From Streptomyces achromogenes (GTDB taxonomy: Bacteria; Actinomycetota; Actinomycetes; Streptomycetales; Streptomycetaceae): a stretch of DNA of 64,000 nt. Below the pieces are notes generated by a model. The model saw nothing but the letters and a program-made list of their open reading frames with translations. It was not told where the DNA came from and did not search any database. Positions 45,183-53,717 of the stretch are shown in pieces (the first letter of the stretch is position 1; each line of letters begins with the position of its first letter). A program made the position numbers and the translations under genes. The stretch spans positions 4,960,001 to 5,024,000 of the forward strand of contig NZ_JAUSYH010000001.1 in assembly GCF_030816715.1 (NCBI RefSeq). The letters run 5' to 3'.

Positions 45183-45827
45183 TCAGCTGGTCTCCGGCAC
45201 CGGGGTCGGATTCCCGCCGACGACGCTGCTGTAGTCGTTGTGCCAGCTGTACTCCTTCATGAAGCGGCCCGAGGTCCAGCGGTACGTGATCACGTTCTCG
45301 CCGGACGGACTGGAGACCGGATCGCCCTTCTCGTACACCTGCTTGGTCACCACGAGGTCGCCCCTGTCTATCTCCGCATAGACGGGGGGCTCCTCGGCCT
45401 TGAACACGTTCTGGTAGCCGTCGTCGCTCTCGCGGTACACGTAGGAGCCCACGCCGACAGCGTCACCGCAGGTCAGCACGTTGACGATGACGTCGTCGCC
45501 GGTACTGCCGGTCAGGTTGCCGTAGGAGACGTCGACCGGATACTCGTCGCCCACGCAGGGCTTGAGTTCGCCCTTGACCTCGGCCGAGACCGCCGGGTCG
45601 TCCTTGACGAGCTGGACCGCGTCCGACTGGTCGAGGCTCTCGGAGGCGGCGGCCCGGGGCATGGGCGTCGCGCCCGCCACCGCGTCGCCGTGCGCCGGCC
45701 CCTCGTCGCGTGCGCCGGTGCCGCCGGTGGCGCAGGCGGAGACGAAAAGGGCAAGGGCGGCGAGCACGGCCATCGCCGTGGTCGCCGCCTGGATGGCGCC
45801 CCGGGCCGGTGTCGGCCCATGGCGCAT
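45183..45827 (-). CDS. cseA: lipoprotein CseA
   Basis: A 214-residue exported lipoprotein. The N terminus RHGPTPARGAIQAATTAMAV leads into a hydrophobic core and the lipobox LFVSAC, so Cys near residue 30 is lipidated. The mature part has a charged linker, then a compact domain with two Cys (KPCVGDEYPVDV and VLTCGDAVG) that may form a disulfide. CseA tunes the Cse system negatively in S. coelicolor. I chose the ATG at 45827: GGGGGA lies about 10 nt upstream, and a hairpin between sigE and cseA would otherwise be inside the gene. The frame is open back to a TTG at 45917. Confidence 0.87.
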   Translation of the reverse strand: MRHGPTPARGAIQAATTAMAVLAALALFVSACATGGTGARDEGPAHGDAVAGATPMPRAAASESLDQSDAVQLVKDDPAVSAEVKGELKPCVGDEYPVDVSYGNLTGSTGDDVIVNVLTCGDAVGVGSYVYRESDDGYQNVFKAEEPPVYAEIDRGDLVVTKQVYEKGDPVSSPSGENVITYRWTSGRFMKEYSWHNDYSSVVGGNPTPVPETS

Positions 45828-45855
45828 GTCGAAGGATCCCCCGGCGCCTCGCCGC

Positions 45856-45870
45856 CCGCCCTCAGGGCGG
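45856..45870 (-). terminator. small hairpin between sigE and cseA (attenuator candidate)
   Basis: CCGCCC/GGGCGG with a 3-nt loop, about 32-46 nt after the sigE stop. In S. coelicolor most sigE transcripts end just after sigE, with readthrough into cseABC; this hairpin is in the right place. Confidence 0.5.
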
Positions 45871-45901
45871 ACGACGGGGCCATCGACACCGCCCTTGTCG
45901 G

Positions 45902-46444
45902 TCAGGCCGCCGTGCAACGCTCCCGCTCCTCACGCTCCAGGGCACGTGCGTCCAGATCGCGGGCCTCCAGCTCCTCGCGGAGCCGGGCGAGCGCCCGGTG
46001 CAGCGTGCTCTTGACCGTTCCCGCCGACATGCCGAGGGCAGCGGCGGTCTCCTCCGTGGACATCTGCTCCCAGTGTCGCAGTACTACGACGCTGCGCTGC
46101 TTCGGAGCCAGTACTTTCATCGCGTCCATCAGCAGGGCGCGGTCGGCGTGCTGCTCGGTGGAGTCGTCCACCCGGGCGTCCGGGAGCTGCTCGGTCGGCA
46201 CTTCGTCGAGCTTGCGGGCCCGCCACCACTCGGTGCGCGTGTTGATCATGACCCGGCGAAGGTAGGCGTCCGCGAGGCGCTTGTCCGCGATGCCGTCCCA
46301 GCGGCCGTACGTACGGGCCAGCGCGGTCTGCAGGAGGTCCTGCGCGTCGACCGGGTCCGGGACCAGACGTCGGGCGCTGCGCAGCAGCGCGTCCTGCCGC
46401 GTGCGGACGTATTCCTCGAACTCGAGCACCTCGCCCTGCGCCAT
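45902..46444 (-). CDS. sigE: ECF RNA polymerase sigma factor SigE
   Basis: A 180-residue ECF sigma factor for cell-envelope stress. Region 2 has LVPDPVDAQDLLQTALARTYGRW (key DLLQ) and AYLRRVMINTRTEWWR; region 4 has LAPKQRSVVVLRHWEQMSTEETA (by position) and GMSAGTVKSTLHRALARLRE. The ATG at 46444 has GGAGGAG 7 nt upstream. There is no anti-sigma gene next to it; control is by CseB/CseC at transcription, as in S. coelicolor. A second in-frame GTG at 46534 directly follows a -10-like box and would add 30 residues (MPTENTGPPTTAG...). Confidence 0.94.
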   Translation of the reverse strand: MAQGEVLEFEEYVRTRQDALLRSARRLVPDPVDAQDLLQTALARTYGRWDGIADKRLADAYLRRVMINTRTEWWRARKLDEVPTEQLPDARVDDSTEQHADRALLMDAMKVLAPKQRSVVVLRHWEQMSTEETAAALGMSAGTVKSTLHRALARLREELEARDLDARALEREERERCTAA

Positions 46445-46541
46445 GGTGAACTCCTCCGTCTTTTCCCCGTTTCCGGCGGGCTGTCGCCTGCCGGTTCCTG
46501 CTGTGGTCGGTGGCCCGGTGTTCTCGGTGGGCACGCAAACG

Positions 46542-46547
46542 AAGCTA
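46542..46547 (-). promoter_or_regulatory. candidate sigE -10 box
   Basis: TAGCTT on the minus strand, 7 nt before the in-frame GTG at 46534 and about 97 nt before the ATG at 46444. It predicts a transcript starting at the GTG. Confidence 0.4.
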
Positions 46548-46814
46548 CGGAGGTGTTGTCACGGGGCTGTCCGAAGCAGCCTGCGGCTAGCGCTCGGCTG
46601 TCCGTCGGTTGTGTAACGGAAATGAGTTCTGGGTAGAGGGGCGGGGTCGATAGTCCAACTATGAGGCTTTTTGCCCCCTCGTTGGGTGTGACACAGGCGC
46701 GGTCACGGCTCGACGAAGTCTGTGAAGGTGGCCGTTGTCCGTGAACTGACCATGCGTCAGCTAGGCGACAGTCAGGGCAACGGCGGTCAGCTCACGGCTT
46801 CGGCTCAACGGCAG
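46548..46814. other. gene-free region between mutY and sigE
   Basis: About 270 bp containing the presumed CseB-dependent sigE promoter and relatively AT-rich stretches near 46600-46680. An imperfect repeat aacggc(g/a)gtcagctca occurs twice at about 46780-46818, the second copy entering the end of mutY. No CDS is evident. Confidence 0.4.
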
Positions 46815-47753
46815 TCAGCTCAGCGGCAGGCGGTACAGCCCGTCGGGCAGCGGCTCCACCAGTCCGTCCGATACGAGCCCGTCCAGCGCACGCGCGCGTT
46901 GCACCGGCTCGTGCCACACGCGGTCGAGGGCGGTCTGCGGCACGGGCGCGTGCGCGTCCCGCAGGACGGCGAGCAGCTTGCCCCTGACCTGCCGGTCGGT
47001 GCCGGCGTACGTCTGACCGCGGCGCGGCGGCCCGTCGTGCTCCGGCTTGCCCGCGAGCCGCCACGCGCACTGCGCGGCGATCGGGCATCGCACGCACGTC
47101 TCGTTCCTGGCCGTGCACACGAGCGCGCCGAGTTCCATCGACGCGGCGGCCCAGCGCGCGGCCGTCGTCTCGTCGTCGGGCAGCAGGGCGCGGGCGAGTT
47201 TGCGCTCGGCGGCCGTGGTCGCGTTCGGCGGGTACTGAACGCCCGTCACGGCGCGCGCGAACACCCGGCGGACGTTGGTGTCCAGAACGGCGTGCCGCTG
47301 CCCGTACGCGAAGGAGGCGACGGCCGCGGCCGTGTACTCGCCGATGCCGGGCAGCGCGAGCAGGTGGGCGTGGTCGGACGGCACGCCGCCGCCGTGCCGT
47401 TCCGTTATCGCCACGGCGGCGCCGTGCAGCCGCAGGGCGCGGCGCGGGTAGCCGAGCCGCCCCCACGCGCGGACCGCCTCTCCCGGAGCCTCGGCGGCCA
47501 GGTCGGCGGGGCGCGGCCAGCGGGCGAGCCACTGCTCGTAGACCGGCAGGACCCGGCTGACCGGCGTCTGCTGGAGCATGAACTCGCTGACCATCACGCC
47601 CCACGCGCCGGCCTCGGGGCGTCGCCAGGGCAGGTCACGGGCGTGGTCGTCGAACCAGTCGATCACGGGGGAGTGCAGGTCCGCTCCGAGGGCGTCGGCG
47701 ACGGCTTCGGCCCGGGCGGGGCTGCTGTGCGGGGACTTCGTGGGCGCAGTCAT
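46815..47753 (-). CDS. mutY: A/G-specific adenine glycosylase
   Basis: Removes adenine mispaired with 8-oxoguanine. The product is 312 residues. Seen: SEFMLQQTPVSRVLP (catalytic Glu), the helix-hairpin-helix LPGIGEYTAAAVASFA with the following catalytic Asp in VLDTNVRRV, and the [4Fe-4S] ligands spaced C-x6-C-x2-C-x5-C in VCTARNETCVRCPIAAQC. The C-terminal 8-oxoG recognition (MutT-like) domain is only about 85 residues, shorter than in E. coli. The ATG at 47753 has GGAAGAG upstream. It stands alone on the minus strand, divergent from the next gene. Confidence 0.92.
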   Translation of the reverse strand: MTAPTKSPHSSPARAEAVADALGADLHSPVIDWFDDHARDLPWRRPEAGAWGVMVSEFMLQQTPVSRVLPVYEQWLARWPRPADLAAEAPGEAVRAWGRLGYPRRALRLHGAAVAITERHGGGVPSDHAHLLALPGIGEYTAAAVASFAYGQRHAVLDTNVRRVFARAVTGVQYPPNATTAAERKLARALLPDDETTAARWAAASMELGALVCTARNETCVRCPIAAQCAWRLAGKPEHDGPPRRGQTYAGTDRQVRGKLLAVLRDAHAPVPQTALDRVWHEPVQRARALDGLVSDGLVEPLPDGLYRLPLS

Positions 47754-47996
47754 GGCTCTTCCGATCCTGCCATGCCCACCGGCGCGCGCGTGTGCACCGC
47801 CACTCGGCCGGGACCGGCGCGAGTGCGCTGCGCGCCCACGTGCCGGGGGCGCGGCCCGGGGCGCGGCAGGGTGATCGTCAATGAGCGGTGACCTCGCGGG
47901 CCGAAGTGGGGCGCGCGAGACCGGTCTCCGGAATGATGATCCGGAAAAGTTGTGTTCCCAGCGGCGGGTGAGGCCGGTGAACACCACGATCTCTCG
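47754..47996. other. 243-bp divergent intergenic region
   Basis: Between mutY and the secreted-protein gene. It is moderately GC-rich with no gene. It ends in an AT-richer patch with the -10 box of the downstream gene. GGTCTCCGG/CCGGAAAA-type partial inverted repeats occur near 47920-47945. Confidence 0.35.
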
Positions 47997-48002
47997 TACA
48001 GT
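47997..48002 (+). promoter_or_regulatory. -10 box for a leaderless membrane-protein gene
   Basis: TACAGT, 7 nt, then the GTG at 48010; a clean leaderless layout. Confidence 0.55.
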
Positions 48003-48009
48003 TTGCGCC

Positions 48010-48852
48010 GTGGGATCTCTGCGCAATCCGGTCGGGCCGCTTCCCTCCTCCATCTACTGGCGACGGAGGGTCGTCATGCTGTCCGTGTTCGCCCTGCTGG
48101 CGCTGCTGGCCTTGTGGGTCGTGACCTCGGGCGGGGGTGGCGGCCGGAACGGCGCCGGCAAGGGCAACGGCAAGAACCCCGCCCCGTCCATCACGCCCGG
48201 GCCGTCCGGATCCGGGCCCGCGATCAGCCAGAACCCGGGCGGACGCGACGAGTCGAGCCCGGGGTCCACCGGCGGATCGGGTGCGGACGCGGGCGCAGGC
48301 TCCGGCGGTTCGGACGGCGGCTCGGCAGGTTCCGGCGACAACGACGACGGCGCCAACGGCAGCGGTGACGGCAACGCGGCGGGCACCGGCGCCGGTGGCA
48401 CCGGCGGTGGCGGCGGCACGGCCACGACGCTGCCTGTCGGCACCACGCTCCCCAACTGCACTGCGGGTGCGGTGACATGGACGCTGCGCAGCATCCGTAA
48501 CGACTACTCGCCCGACCAGACGCCGACCTTCCAGCTGATCGCGAAGAACAGCTCGGCGAGCGACTGCAAAGTCGATCTCGGCCCGAAGCGGGCGGTGCTG
48601 ACGATCACTCAGGCGGCCGACGACGAGGACTACTGGTCCTCCGCGGACTGCCCCAAGACCTCCGGGAGCCTGCTGTACCGGGTGCCGGCCGGTCAGAGCT
48701 TCACCTACACCGTGAAGTGGGACCGCAAGCCGAGCGCCCCCGCATGCGCCACTCCGCCGGCCGGGACGGCCAAGGCCGGCACGTATCTCCTCGAGGCGCA
48801 GGCCCCGGGCTTCGCGAAGGCGCAGACGTCGTTCGTGCTCAAGGACGACTGA
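48010..48852 (+). CDS. membrane-anchored external protein with Gly/Ser/Asp-rich linker
   Basis: A 280-residue protein of unknown function. A short cytosolic N terminus (LRNPVGPLPSSIYWRRR) precedes one hydrophobic helix at about residues 20-38. A flexible linker of about 95 residues rich in Gly, Ser, Asp and Asn follows, then a C-terminal domain of about 140 residues with four Cys (LPNCTAG, SDCKVDL, SADCPKT, PACATPP), likely two disulfides, and beta-sandwich-like strands (TPTFQLIAKNSS, SFTYTVKWDRKPS). It looks like an external binding domain on a tether. The start at 48010 is supported by the -10 box; the frame is open earlier. Confidence 0.78.
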   Translation: MGSLRNPVGPLPSSIYWRRRVVMLSVFALLALLALWVVTSGGGGGRNGAGKGNGKNPAPSITPGPSGSGPAISQNPGGRDESSPGSTGGSGADAGAGSGGSDGGSAGSGDNDDGANGSGDGNAAGTGAGGTGGGGGTATTLPVGTTLPNCTAGAVTWTLRSIRNDYSPDQTPTFQLIAKNSSASDCKVDLGPKRAVLTITQAADDEDYWSSADCPKTSGSLLYRVPAGQSFTYTVKWDRKPSAPACATPPAGTAKAGTYLLEAQAPGFAKAQTSFVLKDD

Positions 48853-48934
48853 GCGCACCGCCCGCTCCACCCGCGCGCCCGCTCCACCCGCGGACACGCC
48901 CCTCCGCGCTCACGCGCTGCCGGGGCGGGTGGGC

Positions 48935-50059
48935 CTAGACGTACCGCTCCAGGATCGAGGACTCGGCCAGTCGGGACAGGCCCTCGCGGACGCTGCGGGC
49001 CCGCGCCTCACCGACGCCGTCCACCGTCTGGAGGTCGTCGACGCTCGCGGCGAGCAGCTTCTGCAGGCTGCTGAAGTGCTCCACGAGACGGTCGATGATG
49101 GCCCCCGGAAGACGCGGCACCTTCGCCAGCAGACGGAAGCCGCGCGGGGAGACCGCCGAGTCCAGCGCCTCGGGGGAGCCGGTGTAGCCCAGCGCGCGGG
49201 CGACCGTGGACAGCTCCAGGAGCTCGGCGTGGGTGAGCGCGTCCAGCTCGTGCAGCGCCTCGTCGACCGTGCGGGAACGCTTGGCCGTCGGCTCGGGAAC
49301 GTAGTCGCGGACCACCAGTTCGCGCTCCGGCTCCACGCCCGCGATCAACTCGTCGAGCTGGAGGGCGAGCAGCCGCCCGTCCGTGCCCAGTTCGACCACG
49401 TATTCGGCGATCTCGGTGGCGATACGGCGCACCATCTCCAGTCGCTGGGCCACCGCGGAGACGTCCCGGACCGTCACCAGGTCCTCGATCTCCAGCGCTG
49501 ACAACGTTCCCGCGACCTCGTCCAGGCGGAGTTTGTAGCGCTCCAGGGTGGCCAGCGCCTGGTTCGCGCGGGACAGGATCGCCGCGGAGTCCTCCAGGAC
49601 CCGGCGCTGCCCGTCGACGTACAGGGCGATCAGGCGCATGGACTGCGAGACCGAGACGACCGGGAAGCCGACCTGCTTGCTGACCCGGTCCGCCGTGCGG
49701 TGCCGGGTGCCGGTCTCCTCCGTGGGGATCATGGGGTCGGGCACGAGCTGGACGCCGGCCCGGAGGATCTTCGACAGGTCGGACGAGACCACGATGCCGC
49801 CGTCGAGCTTGCACAGCTCGCGCAGACGGGTGGCCGCGAACTCCACGTTCAGGACGAACCCGCCCGTGCACATCGCTTCGACCGTCTTGTCGGAGCCCAG
49901 CACGATCAGCCCGCCGGTGTTGCCGCGGAGGATCCTCTCCAGGCCGTCGCGCAGGGCCGTGCCGGGGGCCACCGCGCTCAGCGCGGCGCGCATCAGGCCG
50001 TCGGAACCGGAACTCCCACCGGACTTTCCGGGAGCTGCCGCCCGGTCGTTGGCTGCCAC
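48935..50059 (-). CDS. disA: DNA integrity scanning protein / diadenylate cyclase DisA
   Basis: Makes the second messenger c-di-AMP from ATP while scanning DNA. The product is 374 residues. The N-terminal DAC domain has LKLDGG-type motif CKLDGGIVVSS and GTRHRTADRVS (the RHR motif); a helical spine follows, and the C-terminal helix-hairpin-helix DNA-binding domain has VDGVGEARARSVREGL. All catalytic motifs are intact. The GTG at 50059 has GGAGGAG upstream. radA lies 81 nt upstream on the same strand, the conserved pairing also seen in B. subtilis. Confidence 0.95.
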   Translation of the reverse strand: MAANDRAAAPGKSGGSSGSDGLMRAALSAVAPGTALRDGLERILRGNTGGLIVLGSDKTVEAMCTGGFVLNVEFAATRLRELCKLDGGIVVSSDLSKILRAGVQLVPDPMIPTEETGTRHRTADRVSKQVGFPVVSVSQSMRLIALYVDGQRRVLEDSAAILSRANQALATLERYKLRLDEVAGTLSALEIEDLVTVRDVSAVAQRLEMVRRIATEIAEYVVELGTDGRLLALQLDELIAGVEPERELVVRDYVPEPTAKRSRTVDEALHELDALTHAELLELSTVARALGYTGSPEALDSAVSPRGFRLLAKVPRLPGAIIDRLVEHFSSLQKLLAASVDDLQTVDGVGEARARSVREGLSRLAESSILERYV

Positions 50060-50140
50060 TGCACTCCTCCGGTCACTGGGGTCTGGGGCGTCCCCGTTTC
50101 GCGCACTCGTTCGTACGGACGGGCGAGACCAGGGCAAAGT

Positions 50141-51550
50141 CTACCGGCGGTCCTCCGCGTCCTGTGGGGCGTCTCGGCGACGGGAGCGCGGCAGGACCCG
50201 CAGGGCGTCCCCCATGTCGGCCACTTCCAGGACCTTCATGCCCGCGGGGATCCTGCCGGGATCGCCCGGCACGAGCGCGTGCGTGAATCCCAGACGGTGG
50301 GCCTCGGCGAGCCTGCGCTGGACGCCCGTGACCCGTCTGACCTCGCCTGCGAGGCCCACCTCGCCGATCGCGACGAGGTTCTTGGGCAACGGGGTGTCGC
50401 TGGCGGCGGACGCCAGGGCGAGGGCGATGGCCAGGTCCGCGGCGGGCTCCGAGAGCTTCACGCCGCCGACCGTCGCCGAGTAGATGTCCCGCTTGCCGAG
50501 CGCGCTGATCCGGCCGCGCTGCTCCAGGACGGCCAGCATCATCGAGACGCGGGAGGTCTCCAGACCGGACGTCGTGCGGCGGGGGGAGGGGATCTGGGAG
50601 TCGACGGTGAGCGCCTGCACCTCGGCGACCAGGGGCCGGCGGCCCTCCAGGGTGACCGTCAGGCAGGTGCCCGGGACCGGTTCGTCACGACGGGTCAGGA
50701 AAAGTCCGCTCGGGTCGGCAAGGCCCGTAATGCCCTCGTCGTGCAGTTCGAAGCAGCCGACCTCGTCGGTCGCGCCGTAACGGTTCTTGACGCCGCGCAC
50801 CAGGCGCAGCCGCGCGTGCCGGTCGCCCTCGAAACTCAGGACGACGTCGACCAGGTGCTCGAGGAGACGCGGACCGGCGATCGCGCCGTCCTTCGTGACG
50901 TGGCCCACCAGCAGCGTGGACATCCCGCGTTCCTTGGAGGCGCGGATCAGGGCGCCCGCGACCTCGCGGACCTGGGCCATGCCGCCGGGCGCACCGTCGA
51001 TCTCCGGGGAGGCCACGGTCTGCACGGAGTCCACGATCAGCAGGGACGGCTTGACCGCGTCCAAATGGCCGAGGACGGCCGCCAGATCGGTCTCCGCCGC
51101 GAGATACAGGTGGTCGTCGATGGCGCCGATGCGGTCGGCGCGCATTCGGACCTGCGACGCGGACTCCTCGCCCGTGACGTACAGGGTGCGGTGCTCGGCG
51201 CTGGCCGACTTGGCGGCCACGTCCAGCAGCAGGGTCGACTTGCCGACGCCGGGCTCGCCCGCCAGGAGCACGACCGCGCCCGGCACGAGCCCGCCGCCGA
51301 GGACGCGGTCCAGCTCGGCCACGCCGGTGGGGCGGGCGGTGGCCTGCCGTCCGTCGACCTGACCGATGGGCAGGGCGGAGGTGGTGACGCGGCCCGGCGC
51401 CGTGGTGCGGACCGCTGGCGCGCCGTACTCCTCGACCGTGCCCCAGGCCTGACACTCGGGGCAGCGGCCGAGCCACTTTGCCGTCTGCCAGCCGCATTCA
51501 GTGCAGCGGTAGGACGGGCGGTCCTTGGTGGTCTTCGTACGGGCAGCCAT
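50141..51550 (-). CDS. radA: DNA repair protein RadA
   Basis: Branch-migration helicase/RecA-related protein for recombination repair. The product is 469 residues. The N-terminal C4 zinc finger is CTECGWQTAKWLGRCPEC, Walker A is GEPGVGKST, the RadA-specific motif reads KNRYG (usually KNRFG), and a Lon-protease-like C-terminal domain begins near EVQALTVDSQIPSPRRT. The ATG at 51550 gives the whole zinc finger. Probably co-transcribed with disA; RadA is known to interact with DisA and lower c-di-AMP synthesis in Bacillus. Confidence 0.95.
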   Translation of the reverse strand: MAARTKTTKDRPSYRCTECGWQTAKWLGRCPECQAWGTVEEYGAPAVRTTAPGRVTTSALPIGQVDGRQATARPTGVAELDRVLGGGLVPGAVVLLAGEPGVGKSTLLLDVAAKSASAEHRTLYVTGEESASQVRMRADRIGAIDDHLYLAAETDLAAVLGHLDAVKPSLLIVDSVQTVASPEIDGAPGGMAQVREVAGALIRASKERGMSTLLVGHVTKDGAIAGPRLLEHLVDVVLSFEGDRHARLRLVRGVKNRYGATDEVGCFELHDEGITGLADPSGLFLTRRDEPVPGTCLTVTLEGRRPLVAEVQALTVDSQIPSPRRTTSGLETSRVSMMLAVLEQRGRISALGKRDIYSATVGGVKLSEPAADLAIALALASAASDTPLPKNLVAIGEVGLAGEVRRVTGVQRRLAEAHRLGFTHALVPGDPGRIPAGMKVLEVADMGDALRVLPRSRRRDAPQDAEDRR

Positions 51551-51753
51551 GGGGAAACCGTAGCCGCCCCCACCGACAGCCGGACGTGCCTGTGGACGGC
51601 GGGGGCGCGAAACACCGGCGCCCCCTGTGAATCAGCCACGTCCCCTCACGAACGAGCCACGGGACCCCCCTGGACGGTCCCCTTTTGAGGGATCGTTTCA
51701 CCCGTACGGATTAAAAGGACTCAAGGGACAAGAAGACCTGGTTCCGTGCCGCC
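51551..51753. other. divergent region between radA and the sigma/BACON fusion gene
   Basis: About 200 bp with an AT-rich core at 51678-51725. CCTTTTGAGG near 51680 and AAAAGGACTCAAGG near 51713 form an imperfect inverted repeat that could be an operator. No gene is seen. Confidence 0.35.
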
Positions 51754-51759
51754 TACGGT
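51754..51759 (+). promoter_or_regulatory. -10 box for the fusion gene
   Basis: TACGGT, 7 nt, then GTG at 51767 immediately followed by ATG at 51770. Confidence 0.45.
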
Positions 51760-51766
51760 CGCACGG

Positions 51767-53584
51767 GTGATGAGCAGCAGCCCGGACATCTCGACCCGCA
51801 CGACCGGCGCGCACCGGGCGCACCGGGAGGCGCGCGACGGCGCTGCGGCGCGCACGCTCGCGCAGCGGCCGCCCACGCGTGACGAGCCTTACCTGGACGG
51901 CCTGTTCACCTACTGTCTGTCCGTTCTGTGCGACCACGAGGCGGCCACCGCGGCCCTCGCGGACGCGCTGACGTTCGCCGAGCGGCGCGGCCAGCGCGGG
52001 CCGGACGCCGCGGGCGACCGCCGGGCCTGGCTGTACGCCCTGGCCCGCTGGGCCTGCCTGCGCAAGCTCGCCGAGGCCAGACAGAACCACCGGAGCACCC
52101 ACGCGGCGCACCGCGACGGCCGCCGTCGGCAGCCGGGACCGCAACAGGGACCGCAACGGGTGCCCGCCGCCCCGTCCGGGTCCGCCCCGTCCGGGTCCGC
52201 ACCGGCAGGGTCCACGCCGGCCGGGCCCGACGCGGGCCAGGAGCGGCAAAGGCACGAGCTCTCCCAGCTGGCCTGGCCGGAGGCCGCGGGCATCACCCCG
52301 GAACAGCGCGAGGCGCTGGAACTCGCCGTGCGCCACCATCTCGCCGTCCACGAGGTCGCCGCCGTCCTCGGCAAGGACCTCGCCGCCGCCCGCGAACTGC
52401 TCGCCACGGCCGCCTGCGAGGTGGAACGCACGCGTGCGGCCCTCGCCGTGGTCGAGACCGGCGGCTGTCCCGGCGTGGCGCGACTGACCGGCGGGAACCA
52501 GCTCGTGCTCAACGCCGCGCTGCGCCGTGAACTCGTCCGGCACGTCGACGACTGCCCGCACTGTCGCCGGGCCGCCGGACGCGCCGTCCCCGGTCGCTGG
52601 CCCGGCGCCGGCGTCACCCCCGCCGAGCTGCCCGTCCTGGAAGCGCCCCGCGCGCGGCTGCACGTCGCCATGAACCACCTTCCGCGCGCACGGCGGACCG
52701 CCGTGCCGCGCTACGACCGGCGCGGCTTCCCGATGGACCCCAAGGACCACGCCGCCCGCCGGGAGCGTCTGCGCGCGCGTGCCGTCACGACGACCGTCGT
52801 CGCCACCGTCGTCGCCGCTCCCGTGCTCGCCCTGTGGGCGGCCTACCGGGGAACACCGACGGGGGAGGGCGCCGAAGGACGCCCGGTCGGCGTCAGCGAG
52901 GCGCACGGCCCCGACAGCCTGGACGGCGAGACGGAGGGCGGCTACGAGAACGCCGGCAACGTCAGCACCCGCCCCCGGAGCCCCGGCGCGAAGGGCGACG
53001 ACCCGGACGTGTCCGTGGAGGTCGTCAGCGTCACGGGACTTGCCGAGAGCGCCGCCGGGCGGCTCTCCGTGACGGCCGTCACCCGCGGCGACACCACCCT
53101 CGTCACCCTGACCGCGGATGCCGACGCCGACGGCCCGGTCCGCTGGTCGGCGGTCACCGCGGCGCCCTGGCTGTATATGAGCCGGTCCGCGGGCGTCCTG
53201 CGGCCCGGCGAGTCGGTGACGGTGAAGGTGTACGTGGATCACCTGCGCGAGCCTGCCGGGTCATGGCACGCACGCGTGGCGATCGCCCCGGCGGGCGCCG
53301 TCGTCTCCATCGGGGGCTACGGCACCGCCGCCGGGCCGTCCGGCCCTGGAAACGGAACCGGACACGGCTCGGGGCACGACCCCGGGCCGGGCCACGGCGA
53401 CCCGCCCCCGGCCACGGACCCGGAGCCCACGCCCACGACGCCGTCCGACCCGGACCCGACCCCCGCCGACCCGCCCCCCGGCTCCGACCCGGACCCGACC
53501 CCGGCCGACCCGACCCCGACCGACCCGGACAGCCCGCAACCCACGACGGGCGACGGCGAACCCCCGAGCCCGGCGACGTCCTGA
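51767..53584 (+). CDS. sigma-like / anti-sigma-like / BACON-domain transmembrane fusion protein
   Basis: A 605-residue protein with an unusual order of parts. Residues about 40-110 resemble ECF sigma region 2 (LDGLFTYCLSVLCDHEAATA, RRAWLYALARWACLRKL). About 175-235 resembles region 4 (ITPEQREALELAVRHHL, VHEVAAVLGKDLAAARELL). At about 259-266 HVDDCPHC gives the H-x3-C-x2-C zinc motif of anti-sigma factors. A membrane helix spans about 338-360. Outside, about 425-525 forms a BACON-like beta domain (APWLYMSRSAGVLRPGE), then a Pro/Asp/Thr-rich repeat tail. DNA-binding residues look degenerate. Start alternatives: GTG 51746 or ATG 51770. Function unknown. Confidence 0.75.
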   Translation: MMSSSPDISTRTTGAHRAHREARDGAAARTLAQRPPTRDEPYLDGLFTYCLSVLCDHEAATAALADALTFAERRGQRGPDAAGDRRAWLYALARWACLRKLAEARQNHRSTHAAHRDGRRRQPGPQQGPQRVPAAPSGSAPSGSAPAGSTPAGPDAGQERQRHELSQLAWPEAAGITPEQREALELAVRHHLAVHEVAAVLGKDLAAARELLATAACEVERTRAALAVVETGGCPGVARLTGGNQLVLNAALRRELVRHVDDCPHCRRAAGRAVPGRWPGAGVTPAELPVLEAPRARLHVAMNHLPRARRTAVPRYDRRGFPMDPKDHAARRERLRARAVTTTVVATVVAAPVLALWAAYRGTPTGEGAEGRPVGVSEAHGPDSLDGETEGGYENAGNVSTRPRSPGAKGDDPDVSVEVVSVTGLAESAAGRLSVTAVTRGDTTLVTLTADADADGPVRWSAVTAAPWLYMSRSAGVLRPGESVTVKVYVDHLREPAGSWHARVAIAPAGAVVSIGGYGTAAGPSGPGNGTGHGSGHDPGPGHGDPPPATDPEPTPTTPSDPDPTPADPPPGSDPDPTPADPTPTDPDSPQPTTGDGEPPSPATS

Positions 53585-53717
53585 GCCGCGCGCGCCATGT
53601 CGCCGCCCGCGTCTTCACCCATGTCCTCGCCCACGCGTTCGCCCACGTCCGGACCCTGCCCGCGGCACGTCCCGGACGCGCCGCGGGCACCTGGCCCGTC
53701 GGACGCGCCGCGGACGC

